64,000 nt of DNA from Nitratireductor soli (GTDB lineage Bacteria; Pseudomonadota; Alphaproteobacteria; Rhizobiales; Rhizobiaceae), in contig NZ_LFVY01000010.1 of assembly GCF_001050155.1 (NCBI RefSeq), positions 62,001 through 126,000 of the forward strand. Direction: 5' to 3'. Below, one piece after another: positions 7,964 through 16,807 of this stretch; position 1 is the stretch's first letter; the number at the start of each line of letters is the position of its first letter. The position numbers and the translations under genes are program-made. The notes below the pieces were generated by a model. It was not told the origin of the DNA and made no database searches. It worked only from the letters and a program-made list of their open reading frames with translations.

Positions 7964-8959
7964 TCAGGAGCCGCTCGCGGCGGCCGAATCGATCAGTTCC
8001 TTGCCGATGTCGCCTTCGAACTTGGCCCAGACCGGCTTCATCGTCTCCACCCATTTGGCGCGCTGCTCGGGCGTCAGCTCGCGGATGGTGCCCTTGGCAT
8101 CGAGAATGTTCTGCCGGCAGGCATTTTCCTGGTTGGCAACCTCGGCGTTGGCCGCCGCCGTCACCTCGTCGGCGATCTTGACGAACTGGTCGCGCACCGC
8201 CGGATCAAGCCCTTCCAGCCACTCCGTGGACGTGACGAGGAGATAGGCCAGAAGCTGATGGTTGGTCTCGGTGATGCCATCCTGCACCTCGAAGAATTTC
8301 TGCGTGTAGATGTTGCACCAGCTGTTTTCCTGGCCATCGACGACGCCGGTCTGCATGGCGCCGTAGACCTCCTTGAAAGCCAGTTTCTGCGCCGAAGCGC
8401 CCATGGCCTCGATCATCGCCACGGCGACATCGGAGGTCTGCACGCGGAATTTCAGCCCTGCGGCATCCGCTGGCTCGAGCAACGGCTTGCCGGCGGAGAA
8501 CTGCTTCAGGCCGGACGACCAGAAACCGAGACCGGTATAGCCTTCGTCCTCGGTCACCTTGAGCAGCGCCTTGCCGTCGTCGGAGGTGGTGAAATTGTTG
8601 ACCGCATCCAGCGTCGGGAACAGGAACGGCAGGTCGAACAGCCGGTATTTCAAGGTGTAGGCCTCGAACTTGGCCAGCGACGGGGCGGCCAGTTGCACAT
8701 CGCCCAAAAGCAGCGCTTCCATCACCTTGTCGTCGTCGTAGAGCGTCGAGTTCGGATAGACCTCCATGCAGGCCGTGCCGTTCATCTCGTCGTTGACGCG
8801 CTGCGCCAGAAGCTGCGCGGCATCGCCCTTGGGATGCCCCTTGTCAGCCACCACATGGCTGAACTTGATGACCATTTCGCCAGAATCGCATTGCGCCTGC
8901 GCCTGTGTGGTGAGCGCGGTCAAGGCAAGTACCGATAAGGTGCCGATCAGAAGTTTCAT
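7964..8959 (-). CDS. TRAP transporter substrate-binding protein (DctP family)
   Basis: A 331-residue periplasmic solute receptor. The first 22 residues form a signal peptide (hydrophobic core LIGTLSVLALTALT, cleavage after AQA). KFSHVVADKGHPKGDAA after the signal and LKFRVQTSDV near residue 165 are typical of DctP, the latter carrying the arginine that usually salt-bridges a substrate carboxylate. The motif MQTGVVDGQENSW also belongs to the family. It is the first gene of the three-gene TRAP cluster and is separated from the permeases by a hairpin region of about 168 bases. The ligand is probably an organic acid, but this is family knowledge only. Confidence 0.9.
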   Translation of the reverse strand: MKLLIGTLSVLALTALTTQAQAQCDSGEMVIKFSHVVADKGHPKGDAAQLLAQRVNDEMNGTACMEVYPNSTLYDDDKVMEALLLGDVQLAAPSLAKFEAYTLKYRLFDLPFLFPTLDAVNNFTTSDDGKALLKVTEDEGYTGLGFWSSGLKQFSAGKPLLEPADAAGLKFRVQTSDVAVAMIEAMGASAQKLAFKEVYGAMQTGVVDGQENSWCNIYTQKFFEVQDGITETNHQLLAYLLVTSTEWLEGLDPAVRDQFVKIADEVTAAANAEVANQENACRQNILDAKGTIRELTPEQRAKWVETMKPVWAKFEGDIGKELIDSAAASGS

Positions 8960-9138
8960 GATTCTCCTCCACTTCGCGTTGATGCGTCCATCCCATGATG
9001 GCCGCCGCTGTCGTTATTGGTGGCGTGATGCCGGAACCCGCCCGGCACCCCGCCCACAGCTTTGACCGCCATCCTGTGACACGGAGCGAATGAAATCAAG
9101 CGAGGCGGGAATCGCGCCACACTCCAACGCCTAGTGCT

Positions 9139-10392
9139 TTAGTCGGAATAGTCGCGCTCATCGGCGATCACCTTGCCGTCCCTGGGCAGGGAACCGCGCG
9201 CCACCACCAGAACGCGGCCGGTGATCTTGGTGATATCGCGCAGGCTGGCTTCCACCGCGCCGGTGTCGAGCGCGACGCCCTCCACCGGCTCCACGTGCAG
9301 TTCCATCGCGTCGTTCGCGCCCTTGCGGGTCACCACCAGCCGAGCCCGATCGATTCCCGCTTCACGTTTGGTCAGTTCGTCGATCTGTTTCGGATCGACG
9401 AACATCCCCTTGATCTTGGTCCGCTGGTCGGCCCGCCCCATCCAGCCCTTGATGCGCATGTTGGTCCGCCCGCAGGGGCTCTGCCCCGGCAGGATAGCCG
9501 ACAGGTCGCCCGTGCCGAACCGCACGAGCGGATAGGCCGGGTTGAGGCTGGTAACCACCAGTTCGCCGACCTCCCCTTCCTGGACCGGATCGTCCGTGCC
9601 CGGCCGGACGATCTCGACGATCAGGTTCTCGTTGATCACCATGCCCGGCAACGGTTCGCCGTCAGCGGTCGCAGTCTCATAGGCGATGACACCGAACTCG
9701 GCGGTTGCATAGCATTGCAGCACCGTGATGCCGCGCCTGCGATATTCTTCGCGCAGCGAGGGAAACAGGGCCCCTCCCGAAACGAGCCCGATGCGGAAGG
9801 AGGACAGATCCTTGCCGGCCTGGTCGGCGCGGTCGAGCATGAGCTTCAAGAAATCCGGCGTGCCGGCAAAGACATCGGGCCGGAAGACGGCTGCCGCCTC
9901 GACTTGAATGTCGGTGTTGCCCGTGCCTGCCGGCAGCACTGTGCAGCCAAGCGCCCGCGCTCCGGTGTCGAGCACGAAGCCGCCGGGCGTCAGATGATAG
10001 GCAAGCGCATTGTGCACCCTGGCGCCGGGCCGCACCCCGGCTGCGAAGAAGGCACGTGCCGCCTGCCAGGGATCGGCCCCGCCGCCCTCGATCTCCCAGA
10101 TCGGACCCGGCGACACGAACACACGGGCGCCTTCGAGCGCGTCGGGATTGACGAACCCGCCAAACGGTGGGCGCGCCATCTGACGCGTCAGCAATTCGGG
10201 CTTGCGCAGCACCGGCAGGCGCGCCAGCCTGGCACGGTCTGTAACTGCGGAAAGGTCGATGCCGGCGAGCCATTCGGCCAGCCCCTCCGCCTTCGTCACG
10301 GCCTCGCTGAGAAAGCGCGGCAAGCGCTCGAAAAGCTCGCGCTCGCGCTCCGCCGGGTCGCGGATTTCCAACGCATCGAAGTGCGGTGTCAT
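9139..10392 (-). CDS. Phenylacetate-CoA ligase-like AMP-forming enzyme
   Basis: A 417-residue adenylate-forming enzyme of the PaaK / coenzyme F390 synthetase group. Recognisable blocks are YATAEFGVIAYE near residue 222 (the YG.TE-type adenine-binding motif) and the C-terminal domain with MRIKGWMGRADQRTKIKGMFVDP, whose hinge-type Asp/Arg region precedes a mobile lid. It would activate a carboxylic acid with ATP and load it on CoA. The ATG at 10392 is chosen for GGGAGGA just upstream; the frame is open to 10437. The neighbours are a metallopeptidase upstream and the TRAP cluster downstream. A link to uptake of an aromatic acid by the TRAP system is possible but unproven, as no other catabolic genes are present. 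Confidence 0.8.
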   Translation of the reverse strand: MTPHFDALEIRDPAERERELFERLPRFLSEAVTKAEGLAEWLAGIDLSAVTDRARLARLPVLRKPELLTRQMARPPFGGFVNPDALEGARVFVSPGPIWEIEGGGADPWQAARAFFAAGVRPGARVHNALAYHLTPGGFVLDTGARALGCTVLPAGTGNTDIQVEAAAVFRPDVFAGTPDFLKLMLDRADQAGKDLSSFRIGLVSGGALFPSLREEYRRRGITVLQCYATAEFGVIAYETATADGEPLPGMVINENLIVEIVRPGTDDPVQEGEVGELVVTSLNPAYPLVRFGTGDLSAILPGQSPCGRTNMRIKGWMGRADQRTKIKGMFVDPKQIDELTKREAGIDRARLVVTRKGANDAMELHVEPVEGVALDTGAVEASLRDITKITGRVLVVARGSLPRDGKVIADERDYSD

Positions 10393-10415
10393 TGTTCCTC
10401 CCAGAGTTTTCAGGT

Positions 10416-11099
10416 TTATCGCAGCAATCGCACCCATCGGGCAAGGTTGACGAGCGAAATCAGCGCCGCGGCCAGATAGGTCAGCGCCGCGGCGCGCAGG
10501 ACCGCGCGCACCGCCGGCAAGTCCGCCGGCGCGACGTAGTTTCCCTGTTCGAGGATGGGCAACGCCTTGGCGAAGCTGGCGTCGAATTCGACCGGCAGGG
10601 TGACGAGCATGACGACAACGCGGACTGCCAGCAGCGCCACGCCGACAAGCACGAGGGCGATCAGCGCCAACGGCGTGTGAACCAGGATCATCAGCACGGG
10701 CGCGGCAATGAAGAACACGCCGGCGAGACGGTCGGTTGACGCCGCCAGGCCGGCGAGGCTTTGCCGGACGGCGAACGAGCGCTCGCCGCGCGCATCCTGC
10801 AATGCGTGCGAAACCTCGTGCGCGGCGACCGCCACCGCCGTCAGCGACCGGCCGGAAAAATTGGCTTCGCTGAGGCGCACCGCCTTGTTGGTGGAATCAT
10901 AATGATCGCCATCGCGATCCGTGACCTCGACGGCCACATGCGCGAGGGCGAAATTGTCGAGCAGATGGCGCGCCAGTTCGCCGCCGGTGCCCGGAATGTC
11001 GGCCCGGTCAGCGGCATGCCGCGCAAACGTGCGCCGCACCAGGAACTGCGGCAGGACGATGACGCCCAGAAGGACCAGGCCGGCCAGGGCGATCAGCAT
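10416..11099 (-). CDS. Neutral zinc metallopeptidase, YugP family
   Basis: A 227-residue membrane-anchored zinc peptidase of the YugP / Zn_peptidase_2 group. It has one N-terminal hydrophobic helix, the zinc motif HEVSH at residues 94-98 within AVAVAAHEVSHALQ, and two or three further hydrophobic segments in the C-terminal half. YugP proteins are normally about 225 residues, so it looks complete. Substrates in this family are not known; an envelope quality-control role is inferred. It starts just downstream of the Omp10-like lipoprotein gene and ends 24 bases before the CoA-ligase start. Confidence 0.82.
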   Translation of the reverse strand: MLIALAGLVLLGVIVLPQFLVRRTFARHAADRADIPGTGGELARHLLDNFALAHVAVEVTDRDGDHYDSTNKAVRLSEANFSGRSLTAVAVAAHEVSHALQDARGERSFAVRQSLAGLAASTDRLAGVFFIAAPVLMILVHTPLALIALVLVGVALLAVRVVVMLVTLPVEFDASFAKALPILEQGNYVAPADLPAVRAVLRAAALTYLAAALISLVNLARWVRLLR

Positions 11100-11129
11100 G
11101 CTGTGCGCCCCGCCCTCATGGCCGCTCTA

Positions 11130-11510
11130 TCAGGAAACGCCGGCGCTGCGCGTCAGCACGAAATTGGTGCCGTTGGCCAGCGTGCAATTCATCTGGCTTG
11201 TGTTTGCCAGAAGGCAGGTTGCCGACGTGTTGCGCTGGCTCTTCAACGAATAGAACGACAAGTCGATCGTCCGCTGGTCACGATGGGTGTAGGAGCCTTC
11301 GGTCAGCGTCTCACCGGTCTGCAGGGCGCGCGAGCTGAAACGGCCGCCCTGAAGCGTTGAAACGGCGACGCCGTCGGCGCCCATCCACTGGCCCTCGACA
11401 CCCGACTGCCGGGAGGCCTGCCGGCCGCCGCCGGACAAATCGCTCTGGCAGCCCGCCAGGGCAAGAGCCGCCGCCACGGCGCCCAGCGTGAATATAGTCC
11501 GTGCCTTCAT
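11130..11510 (-). CDS. omp10: Outer-membrane lipoprotein, Omp10-like
   Basis: A 126-residue lipoprotein. The lipobox LAGC places the lipidated Cys at about residue 21. The mature part shares the Brucella Omp10 pattern: a VEGQW start, a GG.F element, TLTEGSY, then paired cysteines in SATCLLANTSQMNCTLANGTNF before the C-terminus. Omp10 is a surface-exposed outer-membrane lipoprotein of Brucella and relatives. Its C-terminal half resembles small beta-barrel inhibitor-type lipoproteins. The gene is monocistronic or leads into the YugP-like gene 30 bases downstream. Identification rests on remembered Omp10 sequence features. Confidence 0.75.
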   Translation of the reverse strand: MKARTIFTLGAVAAALALAGCQSDLSGGGRQASRQSGVEGQWMGADGVAVSTLQGGRFSSRALQTGETLTEGSYTHRDQRTIDLSFYSLKSQRNTSATCLLANTSQMNCTLANGTNFVLTRSAGVS

Positions 11511-11657
11511 GGTATCGACCTCCTATTGCGCGCCGGAAGAGTGCAGGCAGCGCACCGCCTCTCGAAGTCAGGCCCAGCCCTGCATCCTAATCAGGCCATG
11601 CCGTTTTTCAATTGCCCGATTTCCGCGCCAATGCAAGCACGGCGCGTCGGCCGGCTC

Positions 11658-13103
11658 TCAACGCACGAGAATGTTGCGGAACTGCCACGGGTCCCGTTCG
11701 TCGAGATCCTCGGGGAAAAGGCCGGGGCGCCCGTCGAGCGGCGTCCAGTCCGTATAGTAGCCCTTGACCGGCCCGAGATACGGCATCTGGATCTCCAGGC
11801 AGCGGCGATAGTCGATCTCGTCGGTCTCGACGATGCCGGCCTCGGGGTTCTCCAGCGCCCACACCATGCCGGCCAGCACGGCGGACGTCACCTGCAGTCC
11901 GGTCGCGTTCTGATAGGGCGCCAGCGCCCGCGCTTCCTCGAGCGACAACTGGGAACCGTACCAGTAGGCGTTCTTGTCATGCCCGTAGAGCAGCACGCCC
12001 AGCTCGTCGATGCCGTCGACCAGCTCGGTCTCGTCGAGCACATGCTGCACGGGCTGCGCCTTGCCCGCCGCGCCGAACATTTCGTTGAGCGACAGCACCG
12101 CGTCGTTGCACGGGTGGTAGGCGTAGTGGCAGGTCGGCCGGTAGACGAGCTTGCCCTTCTTGTCGCGCACGGTGAAAAAGTCGGCGATGGAGATCGCCTC
12201 GTTGTGCGTGACCAGGAAGCCGTATTGCGGGCCGGGCGTCGGACACCAGCTGCGCACCCGCGTGTTGGCGCCGGGCTGCTCCAGATAGATCGCCGCCTTG
12301 TTGCCCTTCTTCTGCTTGCGGGCGTTTTTCGGCTTCCAGGCCTCATGCGTGCCCCAGCCAAGCTCGGCCGGCTGCAGGCCCTCGGAGACGAAACCTTCGA
12401 CGGACCATGTGTTCCAGAAAACGCCCATCGGCTTGGGCTTCTTGGTGCGTTGCGTGTCGCGCTCGGCGATGTGGATGCCCTTCACGCCGCAGGCCTTCAT
12501 CAAGCGGGCCCAGCCGTCACGGTCCTCGGGCCCCGGCTCCTCGAAGTCGAGCTTCAGATCGTGGGCAAGATTGACGAGGCCCCGCTTGACGAACCAGGAA
12601 ACCATGCCCGGATTGGCGCCGCAGGTGGACACCGCCGTGGTGCCGCCGGGATTCTTGGCCTTTTCCTGGCGCACCGTCTCGCGCAGCGCATAATTGGTTC
12701 GCGAGGCATTGTCGGCCTTGTCGTCGAAGTAAAAGCCGAGCCATGGCTCGACAACCGTGTCGATGTAGAGCACACCGAGCTTGCGGCATAACTTCATAAG
12801 GTCGAGCGACGAGGTATCGACCGACAGATTGACGCAAAAGCCCTGCCCTTCGCCCTCCGTCAGCAGCGGCTTCAGCAATTCCTTGTAATTGTCCTTGGTG
12901 ACATGTGCCTGGACGAAGCGGATGCCGCGCTCGTCGAGCAGCTTGCGGTCGTTGTCGACCGGATCGATCACCACCATGCGGGACTTGTCGAATTTGAAGT
13001 GGCGCTCGATGAGCGGCAGTGTGCCGCGGCCGATGGAACCGAAGCCGATCATGACGATCGGGCCGGTGATTTCACCATGAACGGGCCAGTCTTTCGCAGC
13101 CAT
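11658..13103 (-). CDS. hss: Homospermidine synthase
   Basis: A 481-residue enzyme of the bacterial homospermidine synthase / saccharopine dehydrogenase-like family, which makes homospermidine from putrescine (and spermidine) with NAD+. The N-terminal Rossmann motif IGFGSIGRGTLPL lies at about residues 18-30, and GANPGMVSWFVKRG and WNTWSVEGFVSEGLQPAELGW are typical internal blocks. The length matches the family (about 475-480). Homospermidine is a major polyamine in rhizobia. Upstream lies family B repeat copy 2, so the promoter is probably within or just beyond it. Confidence 0.93.
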   Translation of the reverse strand: MAAKDWPVHGEITGPIVMIGFGSIGRGTLPLIERHFKFDKSRMVVIDPVDNDRKLLDERGIRFVQAHVTKDNYKELLKPLLTEGEGQGFCVNLSVDTSSLDLMKLCRKLGVLYIDTVVEPWLGFYFDDKADNASRTNYALRETVRQEKAKNPGGTTAVSTCGANPGMVSWFVKRGLVNLAHDLKLDFEEPGPEDRDGWARLMKACGVKGIHIAERDTQRTKKPKPMGVFWNTWSVEGFVSEGLQPAELGWGTHEAWKPKNARKQKKGNKAAIYLEQPGANTRVRSWCPTPGPQYGFLVTHNEAISIADFFTVRDKKGKLVYRPTCHYAYHPCNDAVLSLNEMFGAAGKAQPVQHVLDETELVDGIDELGVLLYGHDKNAYWYGSQLSLEEARALAPYQNATGLQVTSAVLAGMVWALENPEAGIVETDEIDYRRCLEIQMPYLGPVKGYYTDWTPLDGRPGLFPEDLDERDPWQFRNILVR

Positions 13104-13132
13104 TACGCGCCTTTCTCAAAACAACGGTCCCC

Positions 13133-13241
13133 AGAGCGTCCTTTATGCGTCCGTTTGAACGCATAAAGGACGCTCTATCTCTTTGTTTTTCCGCATTTAT
13201 GCGGGCGTCAGGTGATACCACCTGACTGCAAAATGCTATAG
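13133..13241 (+). repeat. Palindromic repeat, family B copy 2 with replaced first stem
   Basis: The right half keeps the family B core (TCCGCATTTATGCGG-like dyad and a CAGGTG/CACCTG stem). The first hairpin at 13133-13174 has a wholly different sequence, starting AGAGCGTCC and ending GGACGCTCT, yet is still a perfect 18-pair palindrome. It lies 30 bases upstream of the homospermidine synthase start. Confidence 0.85.
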
Positions 13242-13304
13242 CCTCAAAACACAGAACGCTGTCACAATAAAGCGCAAACCCTTTGCAGCGTCGGACAGGC
13301 TTTG

Positions 13305-13589
13305 TCATTCCTTAAGGGCATCCAGGCCCGGCATCGTCTTCGACACCAGGAATTCTATGATCTCGTATTCAGCCAGGTTGTGGACGGTGAAAGGATCTTC
13401 CCGCAAGCATTGCTCGACAACGGCGCGGTCGCCGCGCGCCAGGATGACGCCTCCCGTGCGCGGCACCTTGCGGCCGGAGGCGATGAAGACACCCGTCTCA
13501 TAGTGCTTCTCAAGCCATGCCATATGGGCGGGAATATGCGCATCGACGTCCTCGATGGGAACAAGATACGTCAAGGAAACGACAAACAT
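13305..13589 (-). CDS. YciI family protein
   Basis: A 94-residue YciI-like protein with the ferredoxin-like alpha/beta fold expected of this family. VPIEDVDAHIPAHMAWLEKHYETGVFIASG carries the conserved His residues, followed by GGVILARGD and EDPF, the latter a YciI hallmark. The ATG at 13589 is chosen for GAGGAAG upstream; the open frame extends to 13646 and would overlap pabB. The function is uncertain; relatives may be small-molecule isomerases or lyases. It starts 31 bases after the pabB stop on the same strand. Confidence 0.85.
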   Translation of the reverse strand: MFVVSLTYLVPIEDVDAHIPAHMAWLEKHYETGVFIASGRKVPRTGGVILARGDRAVVEQCLREDPFTVHNLAEYEIIEFLVSKTMPGLDALKE

Positions 13590-13620
13590 CCGCGTTCTTC
13601 CTCTTCTGTTCTGGGATAAT

Positions 13621-14766
13621 TCAGCGTGCGTCGGGACTTTCGGCAAAGCGCGCCTTCAGGAGCGCTTCCGCGTATTCGCTTTCAGCGGTCGAATCGTACA
13701 CCACACCCCCGCCCACATTGTAGACGGCGCTCGCGTCGGGAAAGAGCGACACCGTGCGGATCGCCACGTTGAAGCGCATGCTGCCATCGGGCGCCGCCCA
13801 GCCGATCGCCCCGCAATAGGCCTCGCGCGGCGCATCCTCCAGTTGACGCAGGATCTCCATCGCGCGGATTTTGGGAGCGCCCGTCACCGAACCGCAGGGG
13901 AACAGGGCGCAGAAGACCTCGAGCAGGCTGGGCCTGCCCGCAAGCCGGGCGCGCACCCGGCTGACCATCTGATGCACGGTCGGATAGGTCTCGACATGAA
14001 AGGACTGCGGCACGCCGAGCGTTCCCACTTCGCAGATGCGCGAAATGTCGTTGCGCAACAGATCGACGATCATGCGGTTTTCCGCCTGGTTCTTCGGATC
14101 GCTGCGCAGAAAATCCTTCAGCGCAGCATCTTCGGCGGGCGTTGCACCGCGCGGCGCCGTGCCCTTCATCGGCAGGGCCTCGATCCAGCCATCCCGCGAA
14201 ACCTCGAAAAACAGTTCCGGCGACCGCGAGAGGATCACCGGCCAGCCGAGATCGACCAGCGCCCCGTAGCGCACCGGCTGCCGCCGGCCGAGCGCATTGA
14301 ACAGTTCGGCCGGCGTGCCGCGCCAGCGGGCGGAAATCGCAAACGTCAGATTGGCCTGATAGCAATCGCCGGCCATGAGATGCCGGTGCAACCGGTCGAA
14401 GCGCCGGCGATAATCGTCAAACCGCCAGCTTGCCTGCGCGTCGAAAAGCCCGGCCTGCCCGGCCTCCTCGCCATCGACGATAGGCCGCTCGTCGGGCGGA
14501 TCGAAAACGCCCAGCCGCAGCAGCGGCCCGCGTCGCGCCGCCGGCAGGAGCGGCGCCAGCTTCGGCTCGAGCAGATAACCCGCTTCATAGGAAAGATAGC
14601 CCGCCAGCCATAAGCCGTCGCTACGCGCCCGCTCGGCCTTCTCGAGCATCGGAAACAGCGTCGCGCCGTCCCAGGCGACGAGCAGTTCGCGCGGCCGGGA
14701 AAACAGCATCTCCCTGCCATCCGCATCGTTGCGGAACAGGACGGAGGATTCTTTGTCCGCTTGCAC
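13621..14766 (-). CDS. pabB: Aminodeoxychorismate synthase component I
   Basis: A 381-residue chorismate-utilising enzyme that aminates chorismate to 4-amino-4-deoxychorismate for folate synthesis. The C-terminal chorismate-binding domain carries PMKGTAPRG, NRMIVDLLRNDISRI and SVTGAPKIRAMEIL, all diagnostic. The length fits the short alphaproteobacterial PabB, which lacks the tryptophan-binding N-terminal extension. The frame stays open far upstream inside pepF, so I chose the GTG at 14766, which follows the pepF stop by 24 bases and begins the VLFRND.DGREMLFSRP block. Neither PabA nor PabC is present here. Confidence 0.85.
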   Translation of the reverse strand: MQADKESSVLFRNDADGREMLFSRPRELLVAWDGATLFPMLEKAERARSDGLWLAGYLSYEAGYLLEPKLAPLLPAARRGPLLRLGVFDPPDERPIVDGEEAGQAGLFDAQASWRFDDYRRRFDRLHRHLMAGDCYQANLTFAISARWRGTPAELFNALGRRQPVRYGALVDLGWPVILSRSPELFFEVSRDGWIEALPMKGTAPRGATPAEDAALKDFLRSDPKNQAENRMIVDLLRNDISRICEVGTLGVPQSFHVETYPTVHQMVSRVRARLAGRPSLLEVFCALFPCGSVTGAPKIRAMEILRQLEDAPREAYCGAIGWAAPDGSMRFNVAIRTVSLFPDASAVYNVGGGVVYDSTAESEYAEALLKARFAESPDAR

Positions 14767-14789
14767 CGACCTGCCGCCGAAGGCTGGGA

Positions 14790-16649
14790 TCAGCCGTCGA
14801 GCGCCTCGAGTTCGTCGATCAAACCCTCGATCACCGACAGCCCCTTGCTCCAGAAATCCGGGTCGGTCGCATCGAGGCCGAACGGCTTCAGCAGCTCCGA
14901 ATGATGCTTCGTGCCGCCGGCCTCCAGCATGGCGAAGTATTTCTCCCGGAACCCGTCCGGCGCCTGCCGGTAGACGGCGAACAGCGAATTGACCAGGCAA
15001 TCGCCGAACGCATAGGCGTAGACGTAGAAGGGCGAATGGATGAAGTGCGGGATATAGGCCCAGAACGTCTCGTAGCCCTCGCGCAGATGCACCGCCGGAC
15101 CGAGGCATTCGGCCTGCACCTCGAGCCACAGCGCGCCGATCTGGTCGGACGTCAGCTCGCCGTCGCTGCGCCGCTTCTCATGCACGCGGCGCTCGAACTC
15201 GTAGAAGGCGATCTGCCGGACGACCGTGTTCAGCATGTCCTCGACCTTCTGCGCCAGCATCGCCTTGCGCTCGCGCGGCTCGGTGGTCTGCGCCAGCAGC
15301 GACTGGAAGGTCAGCATCTCGCCGAACACCGAGGCGGTTTCGGCCAGAGTCAGCGGCGTCGGCGCCATCAGCGCGCCCTGGCGCGCCGCCAGCACCTGGT
15401 GGATGCCGTGGCCCATCTCATGGGCCAGCGTCATCACGTCGCGCGGCTTGCCCTGATAGTTGAGCAGCAGATAGGGATGCGCCGACGGCACCGTCGGATG
15501 AGCGAAGGCGCCGGGCGACTTGCCGGGCCGGACCGGTGCGTCGATCCAGTTGCGCTCGAAGAACCGGCTGGCGATCTCGGCCATTTCCGGCGCGAAACCG
15601 CGATAGGCGTCGAGCACGGTTTTTTCGGCCGCCTCCCAACCGATCACCGCTTGTGGCGTTTCCGGCAGGGGCGCGTTGCGGTCCCAATGGCTGAGCCGGT
15701 CCATGCCCAACCATTTGGCCTTCATCGCGTAATAGCGGTGCGACAGGCGCGGATAGGCCTCACGCACGGCAGCCGCCAACGCATCCACCACCGGCCGTTC
15801 GACACGGTTTGCCAGATGGCGCGAATCGGCAATGTCGTCGAATCCGCGCCAGCGGTCGGAGATTTCCTTGTCCTTGGCCAGCGTGTTGGTGATCAGCGTG
15901 AAGACGCGCAGATTGCCGCGGAAGGTTTCCGTCAGCGCCTCGGCCGCCCTGCGGCGCTTTTCCCCGTCAGCGTCCTGCAAGAGGTTCAGCGCCTGCTCCA
16001 GCGCCAGCTCTTCGCCGTCGATGGTAAAGCGCAGGCTGGTCATCGTCTCGTCGAACAGCCGGTTCCAGGCGCCTCGCCCGGTGACCGATTTTTCATGAAA
16101 AAGCTGCTCGATCCGGTCTTCGAGCTGGAACGGCTTGTCGCGCCTGATGTCGAGGACCCAGGGCCGGTAACGGGCCAGCGTCGCGTCGGCCTCGAGCGCC
16201 GCATCGATCAGCGCGTCGTCGATCTTGTTCAGTTCAAGGGTGAAAAAGATCAGATGGGCGCTGGCGTCCGTCAGCTTTTCCTGCACGTCTCCATAGAGCT
16301 TGGCCCGCTTCGGGTCGGAAGTGTCGCCGGCGTAGAGCAGCCCGGCATAGGAGACGATGCGCCCCATCAGCTCTTCCAGCGCTTCGTAGGCGACCACCGC
16401 CTCGCCGAGCCGCCCGGCGGCGGCCTTGCCCGCCTCCTCGGCAAGCTTGCCCTTCCAGGCGGTTTCAAAACCGGCGGCTTCCGCCGCGGCGCGGTCGAGA
16501 TCGCGCACCAGCTCGGGCGCGTCGAGCGCCGGATAGAGGTCGGACAGGTCCCATTCCGGCAGGGCGCCGAAGCCCGTCTCGGGGGGTGCCGAGGCGAGCG
16601 CCGCCTCCGTCGCGGCGTGATGCGCGCCTGTGCCTGGAATGTGGGCCAT
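14790..16649 (-). CDS. pepF: M3 family oligoendopeptidase F
   Basis: A 619-residue zinc oligopeptidase. The catalytic motif HEMGHGIH (HExxH) lies near residue 408, with the downstream Glu expected in LAETASVFGEM about 30 residues later. The N-terminal WDLSDLYP motif is typical of the M3B/PepF group, and C-terminal HFIHSPFYVYAYAFG is conserved in this family. It cleaves short cytoplasmic peptides. The ATG at 16649 has GAGG upstream; a TTG just before it is less likely. It probably shares a transcript with pabB and the YciI gene. The intergenic region to the divergent response regulator is about 158 bases. Confidence 0.92.
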   Translation of the reverse strand: MAHIPGTGAHHAATEAALASAPPETGFGALPEWDLSDLYPALDAPELVRDLDRAAAEAAGFETAWKGKLAEEAGKAAAGRLGEAVVAYEALEELMGRIVSYAGLLYAGDTSDPKRAKLYGDVQEKLTDASAHLIFFTLELNKIDDALIDAALEADATLARYRPWVLDIRRDKPFQLEDRIEQLFHEKSVTGRGAWNRLFDETMTSLRFTIDGEELALEQALNLLQDADGEKRRRAAEALTETFRGNLRVFTLITNTLAKDKEISDRWRGFDDIADSRHLANRVERPVVDALAAAVREAYPRLSHRYYAMKAKWLGMDRLSHWDRNAPLPETPQAVIGWEAAEKTVLDAYRGFAPEMAEIASRFFERNWIDAPVRPGKSPGAFAHPTVPSAHPYLLLNYQGKPRDVMTLAHEMGHGIHQVLAARQGALMAPTPLTLAETASVFGEMLTFQSLLAQTTEPRERKAMLAQKVEDMLNTVVRQIAFYEFERRVHEKRRSDGELTSDQIGALWLEVQAECLGPAVHLREGYETFWAYIPHFIHSPFYVYAYAFGDCLVNSLFAVYRQAPDGFREKYFAMLEAGGTKHHSELLKPFGLDATDPDFWSKGLSVIEGLIDELEALDG

Positions 16650-16807
16650 CAAGGTCCTCGTCTATGCCGAATCTGCGGGTCTCCACGGCGAGGAAAGGTT
16701 TCGTTCACCGGGATTCTTGAACCCTTGTTTAGAAGCCTATGCCATTTTGATCCAGCCCGATCACAGAAACAGCGCGGGATATCGTAGCGCCATTGCATAA
16801 ATGCGAC

